Part shown: piece after piece, positions 1 through 9,376 of the stretch
Position numbering within the stretch: position 1 is the first letter of the stretch
Layout of the letters: each line of letters opens with the position of its first letter
Assembly (NCBI RefSeq): GCF_014281055.1
Contig: NZ_JACRSE010000006.1
Location: 1 to 64,000 of the forward strand
Origin: Fluviispira vulneris
Lineage (GTDB): Bacteria > Bdellovibrionota_B > Oligoflexia > Silvanigrellales > Silvanigrellaceae
DNA length: 64,000 nt
Direction: 5' to 3'
Position numbers and translations under genes: made by a program
The notes under the pieces: model-generated
Seen by the model: the letters and a program-made list of their open reading frames with translations, nothing else
Database searches by the model: none
Told to the model about the DNA's origin: nothing

Positions 1-639
1 TATGAAATGGTAATCAAATTTAAATATAATTTAATTTCTTTAATAAAATTTTTTAAATATATTTTATCTCTTGCTTTAAAATATCTTAATTTTATTTTTT
101 ATATAAAATTAAAATTATTTCAAAATGAATATTTTACAATAATTACAAACTATTAGTTGAAGTTTGATAGTTTTTTATCATGAGAAGAAGAAATAAAACA
201 TAATAAATATTAATAAAGTCTAAATAATTATTTAAAATTTTTTATCTATGATTTTGGATTTTATTAACGGCAATTGAAAAAAAGTTTTAAATTTAAAATT
301 AATACAAGTGGAATTGGAGTGATTTTGCTAATACAATAAAATAATTTATTAAATTAAAAAAAATAAATAACCAAAAAAAATAAATACGTATTTTCTCAAT
401 ATTAAGGCAAAATCAAATGCAAAGTAAATTTTGTAAATTTTTTAAGCAAAATATTTAAAGTTAGAGAGGAGAAAATTCAAACCGATGAACAATTCAACAC
501 CAGTTAACTCTTCTCTCTGTCAAAATTCACGAACTTAAAATTTCCAGAAGGTGATTTATGCGCCTTTTGAGGAGTGTTATCTGACTCGTACCCGTCGAAG
601 TTAAAAATTTTTTATTGACGATTAATGCTCACCACACTC
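1..639. other. AT-rich non-coding flank
   Basis: No convincing gene is visible. Positions 1-450 are almost pure A/T with poly-A and poly-T runs. A less AT-rich island at about 455-600 contains an imperfect inverted repeat (AGAGAGGAGA at 463-472 against TCTTCTCTCT at 509-518, ten pairs with one G-U). It also holds two tiny plus-strand reading frames: 17 codons from ATG 485, and 8 codons from ATG 557 preceded by AGAAGGTGA. These could be a leader-peptide or small-RNA remnant, but no downstream plus-strand gene exists for them to regulate. The five-gene minus-strand array ends at 640. Confidence 0.5.
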
Positions 640-2256
640 TTAACTTTTATTTTTCTCTTCACGTAAATAAACACCGGTCAAACTGTATTTATTTTTTACA
701 TTTTCTTTAAATCCTTGTACACTTTCTTTTAATAAATAATTTGTTGTTCCACTGTATAATGTTATGACAGGAACTTCTTCAATAATTATTCTTCCTAATT
801 GCTCTTGCAATTCTTTTCTTTTACTCGGATTGAGTTCAACTTCTGAAAGGGCAAAATATTTATCATACTCAGAGTTTTTAAACTTAGGATCGTTTGAAAC
901 ATTGGTTGATTGCAAATTTGTAAAAAAGTCATACGCATCGTTGATTGTTGCAACATTGCCCATCCTCATTATTTCAAATTGACCTACACTGCGTTTGTCG
1001 AGCATAGTTTTCCACTCTTCATTGACTGTTTCAACTTCAACCCCCAACTCCTTTTTCCACATGGATGCAACGGTAGAAGCAATCTTCTTATGACTTTCAC
1101 TCGTATTGTATAAAATTTGCAGCTTAAGTGGTTTTTCTTTGGAATAACCTGCAGCAGCATAGAGTTTTTTGGCTTCCTCGAGCTGTTGTTTTCGTGACCA
1201 GTCTGCCCAATCTGGTTTATTCTGGGTATAGTTTTTCATTCCATAGGGAATATAATCATACAAAGGCTTTTGCCCCATTCCAAGAACAGTGTCAGTTATG
1301 ATTTTTCTATCAGCGACCATACTCAATGCTTTTCTTAAATTTTTATCTTTAAACTTTGGATTTTCTAAATTAAAAATATAAAAATAGGTTGAGAGATAAG
1401 GTTTCGTTCTAAGTTCGCGGGCATTTTTAACTTTTATGCTTTTATAAAGATCCACAGGAACCTGTAATGTTTTATGCAATTGACCGCTTAAAAACATCCG
1501 GTACTCTGCATTAAGATCTTCTGTGGGAAAATAATTTACTTTTTCTAAATAAATATTTTCTTTATTCCAATACTTATTATTTTTAGTGAGCGTTATTTTG
1601 TCACCATTTTTCCGATAATTTAAAACAAACGGACCATTGCTGACAAGGTTACCCACATGGGTAAAAGAACCTTCTCCATATTTTTCAATACTCTTTTTTT
1701 GCACTGGAAAAGTATTAGGCATAGCAAGAACTTCTAAGAAATAAGCGATCGGATACTTAAGCGTAATTTCGAGGATATGATCGTCGATTGCTTTGACACC
1801 CAGACTTTCAAGAGGCTTTTTCCCTTGGGTAATGTCCTTGCCATTGACCACACCTTCAAACAAGTAAGAATGTTCAGCCGCCACTTTTGGATCAACAAGT
1901 CTACGCAGTGAATATACAAAATCGTGGGCTGTGATCATTGTGCCGTCAGACCATTTGATATCTTTTCTTAAAGTAAAGGTGTATTTTTTGCCGTCTGCAG
2001 AGATCTTCCAGCTTTCCGCTTGTGCAGGTTTTATAATGTCGTTTTCATCGGATTGAACCAGTCCTTCGAATAATTTGCCAAGAACATCACTGCACCCTGT
2101 TTCTGTGCATTTTTGTAAATCGAGAGTCTGCACTTCACTGCCCAAACCTATATTCATTTCTTGCACTTTTGCCGCAAGGGGATCATTTGGCAACGCAGCT
2201 AAAGCAAAAGGTGTGACAAAAAACGATAAAGAAACAAGATAAATAGATTTTGTCAT
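640..2256 (-). CDS. extracellular peptide/solute-binding protein, family 5 (OppA-like), copy 5 of 5
   Basis: A 538-residue exported binding protein of the SBP_bac_5 (OppA/DppA/MppA) family, expected to capture oligopeptides or similar solutes in the periplasm for an ABC importer. The N-terminus is a signal peptide (hydrophobic to about residue 20, ending ALAALP), followed by the DPLAAKVQE block shared by the whole array. The family hallmark appears as WSDGT plus DFVYSLRRLVDP near residue 105, and SNGPFVLNYRKNGDKI followed by NNKYWN near residue 210. The start is an ATG with SD AAGAGGAG. It is the last gene of a five-gene minus-strand array; the spacing to the previous gene is 16 bp, indicating cotranscription. 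No permease or ATPase gene is in the window. The substrate is not determinable. Confidence 0.93.
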   Translation of the reverse strand: MTKSIYLVSLSFFVTPFALAALPNDPLAAKVQEMNIGLGSEVQTLDLQKCTETGCSDVLGKLFEGLVQSDENDIIKPAQAESWKISADGKKYTFTLRKDIKWSDGTMITAHDFVYSLRRLVDPKVAAEHSYLFEGVVNGKDITQGKKPLESLGVKAIDDHILEITLKYPIAYFLEVLAMPNTFPVQKKSIEKYGEGSFTHVGNLVSNGPFVLNYRKNGDKITLTKNNKYWNKENIYLEKVNYFPTEDLNAEYRMFLSGQLHKTLQVPVDLYKSIKVKNARELRTKPYLSTYFYIFNLENPKFKDKNLRKALSMVADRKIITDTVLGMGQKPLYDYIPYGMKNYTQNKPDWADWSRKQQLEEAKKLYAAAGYSKEKPLKLQILYNTSESHKKIASTVASMWKKELGVEVETVNEEWKTMLDKRSVGQFEIMRMGNVATINDAYDFFTNLQSTNVSNDPKFKNSEYDKYFALSEVELNPSKRKELQEQLGRIIIEEVPVITLYSGTTNYLLKESVQGFKENVKNKYSLTGVYLREEKNKS

Positions 2257-2272
2257 AATATTCTCCTCTTAA

Positions 2273-3886
2273 TTAAGATTTTTTTTGTTCCCTTAAGTAG
2301 ACCCCAACCAAACTAAACTGATTCATACTGTTCTTTTTTAAGCCGACAAGCTCGTCACGGATTAAATAATTATTTGCATAATAATAGATAGGAGAAATAG
2401 GGGCTTCTTCAACAATTATTTTCCCTGCCTTGTTAAGCAATGCTTTTCTTTTTTCAGGGTTCACTTCATTTTCTGCCTGCTCAATATATTTATCAAATTC
2501 TGCATTTATATATTTCGTTACATTCACTTCTTTATGAGAAATTAAATTTTCAAAGAAATTATATGGGTCATTTATATCCGCCACTCCACCTAAACGCATA
2601 ACCTCAAATTGACCCGTTGAACGCTTATCGAGCATGGTTTTCCACTCTTCATTGAGCGTTTCAACCTCAGCTCCCAAAGTTTTTTTCCACATAGAAGCAA
2701 TGGCTGTGGCTATTTTTTTGTGACCTTCGTCGGTATTGAAAAGGATTTGAATTTTGAGAGGGTTTTCCTTAGAATAACCTGCATCTGCATAGAGTTTTCT
2801 TGCCTCTGAAAGCTGTTTGTCCCGTGGCCACTCCTGCCAATAGGCTTTGCTATGGCTATAACTTTTCATATTATTTGGAATGAGATCGTAAGCAGATATT
2901 TGTCCGGTATTTAAAAGCGACTTAGTTATCACATCTCTGTCGATGGCAATATTAAGAGCTTGCCGCAGAGATTTATTTTTTAATTTTGGATTTCTAAAGT
3001 TATATATGTAATAATAAGTTGCTAGCTCTTCAAAAGTTTTTAGTTGATTGGGGTATTTTTCCCGAATTGCTTTTATTTGTTCCGTAGGAATGCTATTTGT
3101 CATATGAATTTGATTGGCTTCAAACATTTTGTATTCAGCAACGGCTTCACCAACTATTAAGTAATTCACCTTGGATAAATAAACTTTGTCTTTATTCCAA
3201 TAGTATTTGTTGGGGGTAAAAACTATTCTATCTCTTGACTTACGTAACGACAAAATAAAAGGGCCATTGCCGACAAAGTTTTCTGTTAAGGTAAAAGCAC
3301 TTGCTCCATACTTTTCGTAATTTTTCTTCTGCAGAGGCACTACGGCAGATACAGCGAGGGATTCTAAAAAATAACCCGTTGGTCTTTTTAAAGTGATTTC
3401 AAGGGTCAAGTTATCAAGCGCTTTGACTCCGAGAGTGTGCAATGCCATTTTACCTTGATTGATTTCAGTGCCGTTTAAGACATTTTCAAGGTTAGAAGCA
3501 TTTTCTGAAGCCACTTTGGGATCGACAAGACGTCTAAAACCATAGACAAAATCATGCGCAGTCAATTCACTCCCATCTGACCATTTTAGGTTTTTGCGCA
3601 ATGTGAAAGTATATTTTTTTCCATCGGGGGTGATAGACCATTTTTCAGCCGCAGCAGGAACGATCTCTCCATTTCCATCAGTTCTGAGCAAGCCTTCATA
3701 CAAACTGCGGACGAGTTCTGTGCAGGCTGTTTCATGGCAAAGTTGGGGATCGAGCGTAGTCGGCTCTTCTGAGTTCACAAGATTGACCTCCTGCACTTTT
3801 GCGGCAAGGGGATCACTTGGTACTGCTGCAAATGCAGCCTGTGACAAAGTAACAGAAATGGCTAAATATTTTAAAATCCCTTTCAT
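2273..3886 (-). CDS. extracellular peptide/solute-binding protein, family 5 (OppA-like), copy 4 of 5
   Basis: A 537-residue paralogue of its neighbours, with signal peptide (AAFAA cleavage region), the DPLAAKVQE block, the TLDPQLCHETAC stretch, WSDGSELTAHDFVYGFRRL and a YYWN motif after GNGPFILSLRK. The conserved LNEEWKTMLDKRSTGQFEVMRLG segment of this array is present near residue 430 (as in copies 3 and 5). Two cysteines in the HETAC region are conserved across the array and may form a disulphide. It is 27 bp downstream of copy 3 and 16 bp upstream of copy 5. Function is assigned by family only; peptide binding is inferred and the specificity may differ between copies. Confidence 0.93.
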   Translation of the reverse strand: MKGILKYLAISVTLSQAAFAAVPSDPLAAKVQEVNLVNSEEPTTLDPQLCHETACTELVRSLYEGLLRTDGNGEIVPAAAEKWSITPDGKKYTFTLRKNLKWSDGSELTAHDFVYGFRRLVDPKVASENASNLENVLNGTEINQGKMALHTLGVKALDNLTLEITLKRPTGYFLESLAVSAVVPLQKKNYEKYGASAFTLTENFVGNGPFILSLRKSRDRIVFTPNKYYWNKDKVYLSKVNYLIVGEAVAEYKMFEANQIHMTNSIPTEQIKAIREKYPNQLKTFEELATYYYIYNFRNPKLKNKSLRQALNIAIDRDVITKSLLNTGQISAYDLIPNNMKSYSHSKAYWQEWPRDKQLSEARKLYADAGYSKENPLKIQILFNTDEGHKKIATAIASMWKKTLGAEVETLNEEWKTMLDKRSTGQFEVMRLGGVADINDPYNFFENLISHKEVNVTKYINAEFDKYIEQAENEVNPEKRKALLNKAGKIIVEEAPISPIYYYANNYLIRDELVGLKKNSMNQFSLVGVYLREQKKS

Positions 3887-3913
3887 AACTTTCTCCTCTA
3901 CTCAAAATGGGGA

Positions 3914-5533
3914 TTAATTTAAATCACTCTTTTTATCCTTTAAATAAACACCAACAAAAGAATATTTTTCTAAGATATTCTTTTTAAAGCCAATCACTTC
4001 TTTTCGCTTTAAATATTTACGGGTTTGGCTCATAATAGGAGAAAATGGCAGCTCGTCCATTAAAACTTTCCCTGCTTTTTCTAATAGAGATTTTCTTAAA
4101 ACAGGATTCACTTCGTTTTCAGCTTGCTCAATATATTTGTCATAATCTGCATTTTTAAATTTTGGCGTATTGCGTACGCTGGTGGATTGAAAATTTGTTA
4201 AGAAATCATAGGGGTCATTCATAGTTGCAAGTCCCCCTAAACGTAAAACTTCAAATTGTCCGGTAGATCGTTTGTCAAGTAAGGTTTTCCATTCTTCATT
4301 GGCAATTTCTACCTCAACCCCCAAGTTCTTTTTCCACATCGAAGCTATAGCGATGGCTATTTTTTTATGATTCTCATCGGTGTTATAAAGAATTTGTAAT
4401 TTTAATGGTTTTTCTTTGCTATAGCCTGCATCTGCGTATAATTTTTTGGCTTCAATCAATTGTTTATCTTTTGACCAAGAAGTCCATTCCGGTTTTCTCT
4501 GCGTATAATTTTTCATTCCATAAGGAACAATTTCGTAGGAAGGAATATCTCCAGTGCCTAAAATTGAGTCGGTGATTGCTTTACGATCGATAGTCATATC
4601 GAGTGCTTTTCTCAGACTTTTATTTTGCAGCTTAGGATTATTTAAATTATAAATATAATAATACATAGAGAGTATAGGTGTACTCTGCAGTTCTTCCGCA
4701 TATTTTATTTTAATTGCTTTGTATTGGTCCGCTGGAATCACTCCCGTTATATGCAATTGACCCGCTTCAAACATGCGGTATTCTGAAACCAAATCTTTTA
4801 ATATAAGATAATTCACCTTATTTAAATAAACAGCATTTTTCTCCCAATAGTTTGGGTTTGGTTCTAAAACGATTTTATCGCCAATTTTTCTTTCTTTCAG
4901 AACAAAAGGCCCATTGCTCACAAGATTGCCTGCGTGAGTGAATTCCCTAGGACCATATTTCTCTATATTCTTTTTCTGCACGGGACTTGTGCTGATCATC
5001 GCCATAACTTCTAAAAAATATGCGGTAGGGCGAATAAGAGTTATTTCAAGAGTGTTTTCATTGAGTGCTTTGACTCCAAGTGATTCTGGTTGCGCTTTAC
5101 CTGAATTTATGTCTTTACCATTCACTATATTTTCTAATAAATAACCATTTTCCGACGCTGTTTTGGGATCGACTAATCTTTGCATACTATAGACGAAATC
5201 TTGCGCCGTTATTTTCGTCCCATCGGACCATTGTAAATTTTTCCTTAACGTAAAGGTGTATTTTTTTCCATCAGGGGACATTGTCCATTTTTCTGCTTGT
5301 GCAGGAACAATAACTCCCTTTTGATCAACATTGACTAAACCTTCAAATATTTGCTCAAGAATACTGGAACAAGCTACTTCATGGCAATTGTGCGGATCAA
5401 AAGTCGTGGGTTCTTGATTATTCGCAATATTGATTTCTTGCACTTTTGCAGCCATTGGATCCTTAGGCACAGCTGCATATGCAGAATGAGTTAAAATCAA
5501 TGCAAGCGAAAAGGTTTTTATTATATATTTCAT
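3914..5533 (-). CDS. extracellular peptide/solute-binding protein, family 5 (OppA-like), copy 3 of 5
   Basis: A 539-residue SBP_bac_5 paralogue. The signal peptide ends near AYAAVP, followed by DPMAAKVQEINIANN and TTFDPHNCHEVAC. The binding-protein signature is seen as WSDGTKITAQDFVYSMQRLVDP and SNGPFVLKERKIGDKI, with YWEKN shortly after. The C-terminal part carries the array-specific GVYLKDK ending. The gene ends with a short Lys-rich tail. It lies 21 bp after copy 2 and 27 bp before copy 4, so it is very probably part of one transcript. The high similarity to copy 5 in the 3' half suggests recent duplication or gene conversion inside the array. Confidence 0.93.
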   Translation of the reverse strand: MKYIIKTFSLALILTHSAYAAVPKDPMAAKVQEINIANNQEPTTFDPHNCHEVACSSILEQIFEGLVNVDQKGVIVPAQAEKWTMSPDGKKYTFTLRKNLQWSDGTKITAQDFVYSMQRLVDPKTASENGYLLENIVNGKDINSGKAQPESLGVKALNENTLEITLIRPTAYFLEVMAMISTSPVQKKNIEKYGPREFTHAGNLVSNGPFVLKERKIGDKIVLEPNPNYWEKNAVYLNKVNYLILKDLVSEYRMFEAGQLHITGVIPADQYKAIKIKYAEELQSTPILSMYYYIYNLNNPKLQNKSLRKALDMTIDRKAITDSILGTGDIPSYEIVPYGMKNYTQRKPEWTSWSKDKQLIEAKKLYADAGYSKEKPLKLQILYNTDENHKKIAIAIASMWKKNLGVEVEIANEEWKTLLDKRSTGQFEVLRLGGLATMNDPYDFLTNFQSTSVRNTPKFKNADYDKYIEQAENEVNPVLRKSLLEKAGKVLMDELPFSPIMSQTRKYLKRKEVIGFKKNILEKYSFVGVYLKDKKSDLN

Positions 5534-5554
5534 GTTTATTCCTCTATTTAAATT

Positions 5555-7180
5555 TCAATTGATAGCTTTTCTTTGTTCTCTTTTATAAGTATTTTTTAAA
5601 TAATAACGCGTCATTATATTTTTTTCTAAATTCACTACAGAATTTTTTAACAAATAACTATTTGTCATACTGTAAATTGTGATAATAGGTGATTCATCGA
5701 CAATTATTTTACCTGCTTGTTCGAGTAATTTTTTCCTCTTAACAGGATTTATTTCACTCATGGAATCGTTTATCAGTTTGTCATATTCTTTGTTACTATA
5801 ACGCGCATCGTTTTGTAATTCTTTTGTGCGGAATTGAATTAAATAATTAATTGGATCATTTATATCAGCAATATAACTATATCGAATGAGTTCAAAATCA
5901 CCATTGATTCTTTTTTCAAGTAAGGATTTCCACTCTTCATTTTGGATGGTAGCCTGCACACCCAATTCTTTATTCCACATAGAAGCTACAGCAGTGGCAA
6001 TTTTTTTATTCCCTTCACTCGTATTGTAAGCGAGATTTATTTTTAATGGATTTTCTTTGCTATAACCTGCCTCTGCATAAAGTTTACGTGCTTCAGCTAA
6101 CTGTTTTTCTCTTGGATAATCCTGCCAATAAGCCTTTGCCTGATTATAATCCTTAATCCCATAGGGTACAAAATCGTAAAGGGAAAGTTGACTTCCTTCC
6201 AAAATATTCTGGGTGATAACATCTCTATCCAAAGCAATACTTAACGCTGTGCGTATATTTTTATTTTTGAATTTCTCATTGTTGAGATTAAAAACATAAT
6301 AATAATTTGCTAAAATCGGTGTGCTTTTAAATTCATTTGTATGCTTGCTTTTTAATTTTTTAAATTGTCCAGCTGGAATTCCTGCAGTGATATCGAGCTG
6401 ACCCGTTTCAAACATTTTGTATTCTGTATTGCTATCCACAATAGGGTAGAAATGAACTTTATTTAGATACACAGAATTTTTATCCCAATAGTATGGATTC
6501 TTCTCAATTGTTAGTTTATTTCCTATCTTATGCGAAGTTAAAATAAAGGGTCCATTGGAAATCAGTTTGCCAGGTGCTGCAAAAGAGGAACCTTTATTCG
6601 CATATTTTTCCACATTTTTTTTCTGTAAAGGAAAAACATTATGCATAATCATGTATTGCAAAAAATAGGAAGTGGGTTGTGCTAATTTTATTTCAAGCGT
6701 TGTGTCGTTGAGAGCTCTGACTCCAAGCATTTTTGGATTTTTTTGGCCACTGAGGATCTCTTTTCCATTGACAACACTTTCTAAGATATTGGAAAATTCA
6801 GAAGCAATATTAGGATCAATCAAGCGTTTCATTGCATAGACAAAATCTTGCGCAACGAGTTTTGAACCATCTGACCATTTTAAATTGTTACGTAAAGTAA
6901 AAGTATAAGTTTTGCCATCATCGGATATGACCCATTTCTCGGCTGCTGCAGGCTCTATCTCACCTACTTTATTTTCCTTAACGAGACCTTCAAACAGCTG
7001 AATTAAAATAAGATCACATACCTGCTCGTTGCAGAGTGCAGGATCCAAACTTTTTGGATCATCATAACTGCCAATATGAATTTCTTGAACTTTGGCAGCC
7101 AAGGGATCTTTGAGTCCATTTGCATATACAACAGAAGAGAATAAAGAAACAATGAGAGAAATTTTAAAATATTTTTTCAT
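5555..7180 (-). CDS. extracellular peptide/solute-binding protein, family 5 (OppA-like), copy 2 of 5
   Basis: A 541-residue paralogue with a signal peptide (SSVVYAN), DPLAAKVQEIHIG, KSLDPALCNEQVC and WSDGSKLVAQDFVYAMKRL. Compared with copies 3-5 it has a three-residue insertion around NKGSSFAAPGKLISNGPF and a more divergent C-terminal lobe (EEWKSLLEKRINGDFELIRYS). This places it with copy 1 as the more divergent pair. It lies 30 bp after copy 1. The role is solute capture in the periplasm; the partner transporter is unknown. Confidence 0.92.
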   Translation of the reverse strand: MKKYFKISLIVSLFSSVVYANGLKDPLAAKVQEIHIGSYDDPKSLDPALCNEQVCDLILIQLFEGLVKENKVGEIEPAAAEKWVISDDGKTYTFTLRNNLKWSDGSKLVAQDFVYAMKRLIDPNIASEFSNILESVVNGKEILSGQKNPKMLGVRALNDTTLEIKLAQPTSYFLQYMIMHNVFPLQKKNVEKYANKGSSFAAPGKLISNGPFILTSHKIGNKLTIEKNPYYWDKNSVYLNKVHFYPIVDSNTEYKMFETGQLDITAGIPAGQFKKLKSKHTNEFKSTPILANYYYVFNLNNEKFKNKNIRTALSIALDRDVITQNILEGSQLSLYDFVPYGIKDYNQAKAYWQDYPREKQLAEARKLYAEAGYSKENPLKINLAYNTSEGNKKIATAVASMWNKELGVQATIQNEEWKSLLEKRINGDFELIRYSYIADINDPINYLIQFRTKELQNDARYSNKEYDKLINDSMSEINPVKRKKLLEQAGKIIVDESPIITIYSMTNSYLLKNSVVNLEKNIMTRYYLKNTYKREQRKAIN

Positions 7181-7210
7181 GACAAATCCTTTGTCGAATT
7201 AAAATAAAAA

Positions 7211-8839
7211 TCAATCGAAATTTTTAGGTTTTTCTTTCAAATGCACATCAGTTAAATAATAATGATCCAAAATATTTTTCTTAAATCCTGTCACATATGG
7301 ACGCACTAAATAAAGAGATACAATATTAAATATTGGAATAATTGGTTGTTCTTCAGCCAATATATTTGCACCTTGTTGAAATAATTTTTGTCGCATAGCT
7401 AAGTTATTCTCCACAACTGCTTTATTAATAATAGAATCGTATACTTTATTTTTAAAATGCGCATCGTTTGCAGGATCCGAGCTGCGTAACTGAATAAAAA
7501 GGTTTGAGACATCGTTGATATCCGCCACAAAACTGATTTGCATAATTTCAAAATCACCAATTTTTCTTTTATCTAATATTCTTTTCCACTCATCATTTTG
7601 TAGAATAGTATTGACCCCAAGTTCTTTTTTCCAAATGGAAGAAATTGCTGTTGCAATTTTTTGATGAACGTCGAGTGCGCCAATCAATATATGCACTGAC
7701 AAAGGTTTTTTTGCTGTGTAGCCAGCTTCCTTATAGAGTTTTTTGGCTTCTATAAGTTGCTGTTCCCGAGTCCAGTCTTGCCAATAAGGCTTTGCCTGCG
7801 TGTAATTGCTCATACCATAGGGAACAAAATCGTAAAGAGACTTCTCTCCTCGTCCTAGCACCTTTTGCACAATTGCATCACGATCAATGACTATGCTCAA
7901 AGCTTGCCTTAGTTTTTTATTGTTAAAAGGAGGGCGTTGGGTATTGAAGACATAATAGTAGCTGCCAAGAAAAGGTACGGCTTTAAATTCATTTACATAT
8001 TTCTTTTTAATTTGCTTGAATAAGTCAACAGGAATGCTATCAGTTGCATCGAGTTGACCCATTTCAAACATTCTGTATTCTGTAAGTAAATCGTTTACGG
8101 AATGAAAATTCAACTTGCTTAAATAAACAGATTCCACATTCCAATAGTGCTCATTTCTTATAACTGTTACTTTATTTCCTACTTTTCTGTCAGAGAGTTT
8201 AAAGGGTCCATTGGAGATGAGAATACCTGCAGCTGTAAATGCTTCTTCAGTATCACCATGCATTTCAACGTTGTTTCTTTGGGTAGGAAAAGTATTGCTT
8301 ATGGTTAAATTCTTCAAAAAATGAGGAGTAGCTGTGATCAATTTTATCTCGAGATTGCGCTCATCATTAGCTTTTACACCTAAGGAGTCAATGGATTTTT
8401 TCCCCTCAATTATGTCTTTTCCATTCTCAACATTTTCAAATAAAGTCGAATATTCCGAAGCCACTTTTGGGTCTACCAAACGCTTCATAGTGAAAACAAA
8501 ATCTTCTGCAGTGAGCTTTGTTCCATCGGACCATTTTAAGTTTTTCCTCAAGGTAAAATGATATGTTTTCCCATCGGCACTGATCATCCAACTTTCTGCA
8601 GCAGCTGGCAACACATGTCCGTCGATGCTATTTCGGACAAGCCCTTCAAACAGTTGTAAAATAATTGCCTCGCAGACCTTTTCATTGCATTTTTGTGGAT
8701 CAAGGGTTTTTGGATCACTTAAATTGCCGATATTCAGCTCTTGCTCTTTTGCAACCAAAGGATTTTTCGCTGTGTCAGCAAATGCACATTGCGCTAAAAT
8801 AAAAGATACGAGAAAATATCCACGCAATATCAACAACAT
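7211..8839 (-). CDS. extracellular peptide/solute-binding protein, family 5 (OppA-like), copy 1 of 5 (promoter-proximal)
   Basis: The first-transcribed and most divergent copy, 542 residues. It has a signal peptide (ILAQCAFADT), then NPLVAKEQELNIGN, KTLDPQKCNEKVC, WSDGTKLTAEDFVFTMKRL and SNGPFKLSDRKVGNKV with HYWN following. Start ATG at 8839 follows the SD-like GAGGACTT. A possible lipoprotein reading of the N-terminus (a Cys at about residue 17) is weak because the Cys is followed by A-F-A rather than a classical lipobox. The 200-bp region upstream (8840-9039), shared with the divergent gene at 9040, should carry the array promoter; I could not identify it with confidence. Confidence 0.92.
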   Translation of the reverse strand: MLLILRGYFLVSFILAQCAFADTAKNPLVAKEQELNIGNLSDPKTLDPQKCNEKVCEAIILQLFEGLVRNSIDGHVLPAAAESWMISADGKTYHFTLRKNLKWSDGTKLTAEDFVFTMKRLVDPKVASEYSTLFENVENGKDIIEGKKSIDSLGVKANDERNLEIKLITATPHFLKNLTISNTFPTQRNNVEMHGDTEEAFTAAGILISNGPFKLSDRKVGNKVTVIRNEHYWNVESVYLSKLNFHSVNDLLTEYRMFEMGQLDATDSIPVDLFKQIKKKYVNEFKAVPFLGSYYYVFNTQRPPFNNKKLRQALSIVIDRDAIVQKVLGRGEKSLYDFVPYGMSNYTQAKPYWQDWTREQQLIEAKKLYKEAGYTAKKPLSVHILIGALDVHQKIATAISSIWKKELGVNTILQNDEWKRILDKRKIGDFEIMQISFVADINDVSNLFIQLRSSDPANDAHFKNKVYDSIINKAVVENNLAMRQKLFQQGANILAEEQPIIPIFNIVSLYLVRPYVTGFKKNILDHYYLTDVHLKEKPKNFD

Positions 8840-8971
8840 AAGTCCTCTGCATTACATATAAAGATTTCTGAGACTCACAAATATCAAATTTTTTAGGTTT
8901 TAGCCAGCTAGTCAGCACAAAAGTTAAGGGAATCTAAGAATGACCAAAAATATAACAAAGATGATTTCAAC

Positions 8972-9000
8972 TTGAGTCTCTTATAAGCTTGCGCTATGGG
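8972..9000 (+). promoter_or_regulatory. candidate sigma70-type promoter for the 9040 gene
   Basis: TTGAGT at 8972-8977 and TATGGG at 8995-9000 are separated by 17 bp, 40 bp ahead of the start codon. The -10 match is poor (TAT only), but a TATGnG -10 with similar spacing recurs upstream of speA and of the 54188 gene. Confidence 0.35.
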
Positions 9001-9039
9001 ATAACTTGACTTTTTGGGTCTAACTACAAAGGAGAAATT

Positions 9040-9291
9040 ATGACTTTCACATCTTCCGCAGTTTCTTTAGAATGGAACCGCAACAATCTTATCCTCACCC
9101 GTGGAGCGAGCCAAATTGTAATCGCTGCAGAAAAAGTGCAAAACTTACGCACACAAGACACAGAAACAGGATTTATTGAGTATTTCCGCACAACTGCTTT
9201 AGAAAATCGTGAAGCACGCCGTGTATTCCAGTCTTGGGAACGCAAAGACAAAGAACTTCTCAATAAAATTTACAAGGAAATGATTTCGTAA
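9040..9291 (+). CDS. small conserved-looking protein of unknown function
   Basis: An 83-residue soluble, charged protein. ATG at 9040 follows a strong SD (AAGGAG, 5 nt spacing), and the frame is supported by its codon use. The N-terminal half is predicted beta-rich (VSLEWNRNNLILTRGASQIVIAA) and the C-terminal half is helical and rich in E/R/K. There is no signal peptide, membrane segment or recognised motif. It lies divergently from the binding-protein array and 76 bp before trhO, separated from it by a perfect 10-bp hairpin. I do not recognise the family; no function is proposed. Confidence 0.7.
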   Translation: MTFTSSAVSLEWNRNNLILTRGASQIVIAAEKVQNLRTQDTETGFIEYFRTTALENREARRVFQSWERKDKELLNKIYKEMIS

Positions 9292-9321
9292 GTAAATTTG
9301 GCATATACATATAAATAAAAA

Positions 9322-9347
9322 AAAGCATTGAATAAAATCAATGCTTT
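9322..9347 (+). terminator. hairpin between the 9040 gene and trhO
   Basis: Perfect inverted repeat AAAGCATTGA / TCAATGCTTT with a 6-nt loop, 30 bp after the stop of the small gene. Flanking A-tract and AAATTT make it a plausible weak intrinsic terminator. Confidence 0.6.
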
Positions 9348-9376
9348 AAATTTCAATACTTTACAAGGTGAAATTT

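Noticed and set aside
7211-8839. Lipoprotein signal in the first binding protein
   Set aside because: The Cys near residue 17 lacks a proper L-x-x-C lipobox followed by Ser/Gly; ordinary signal peptidase I processing is likelier.
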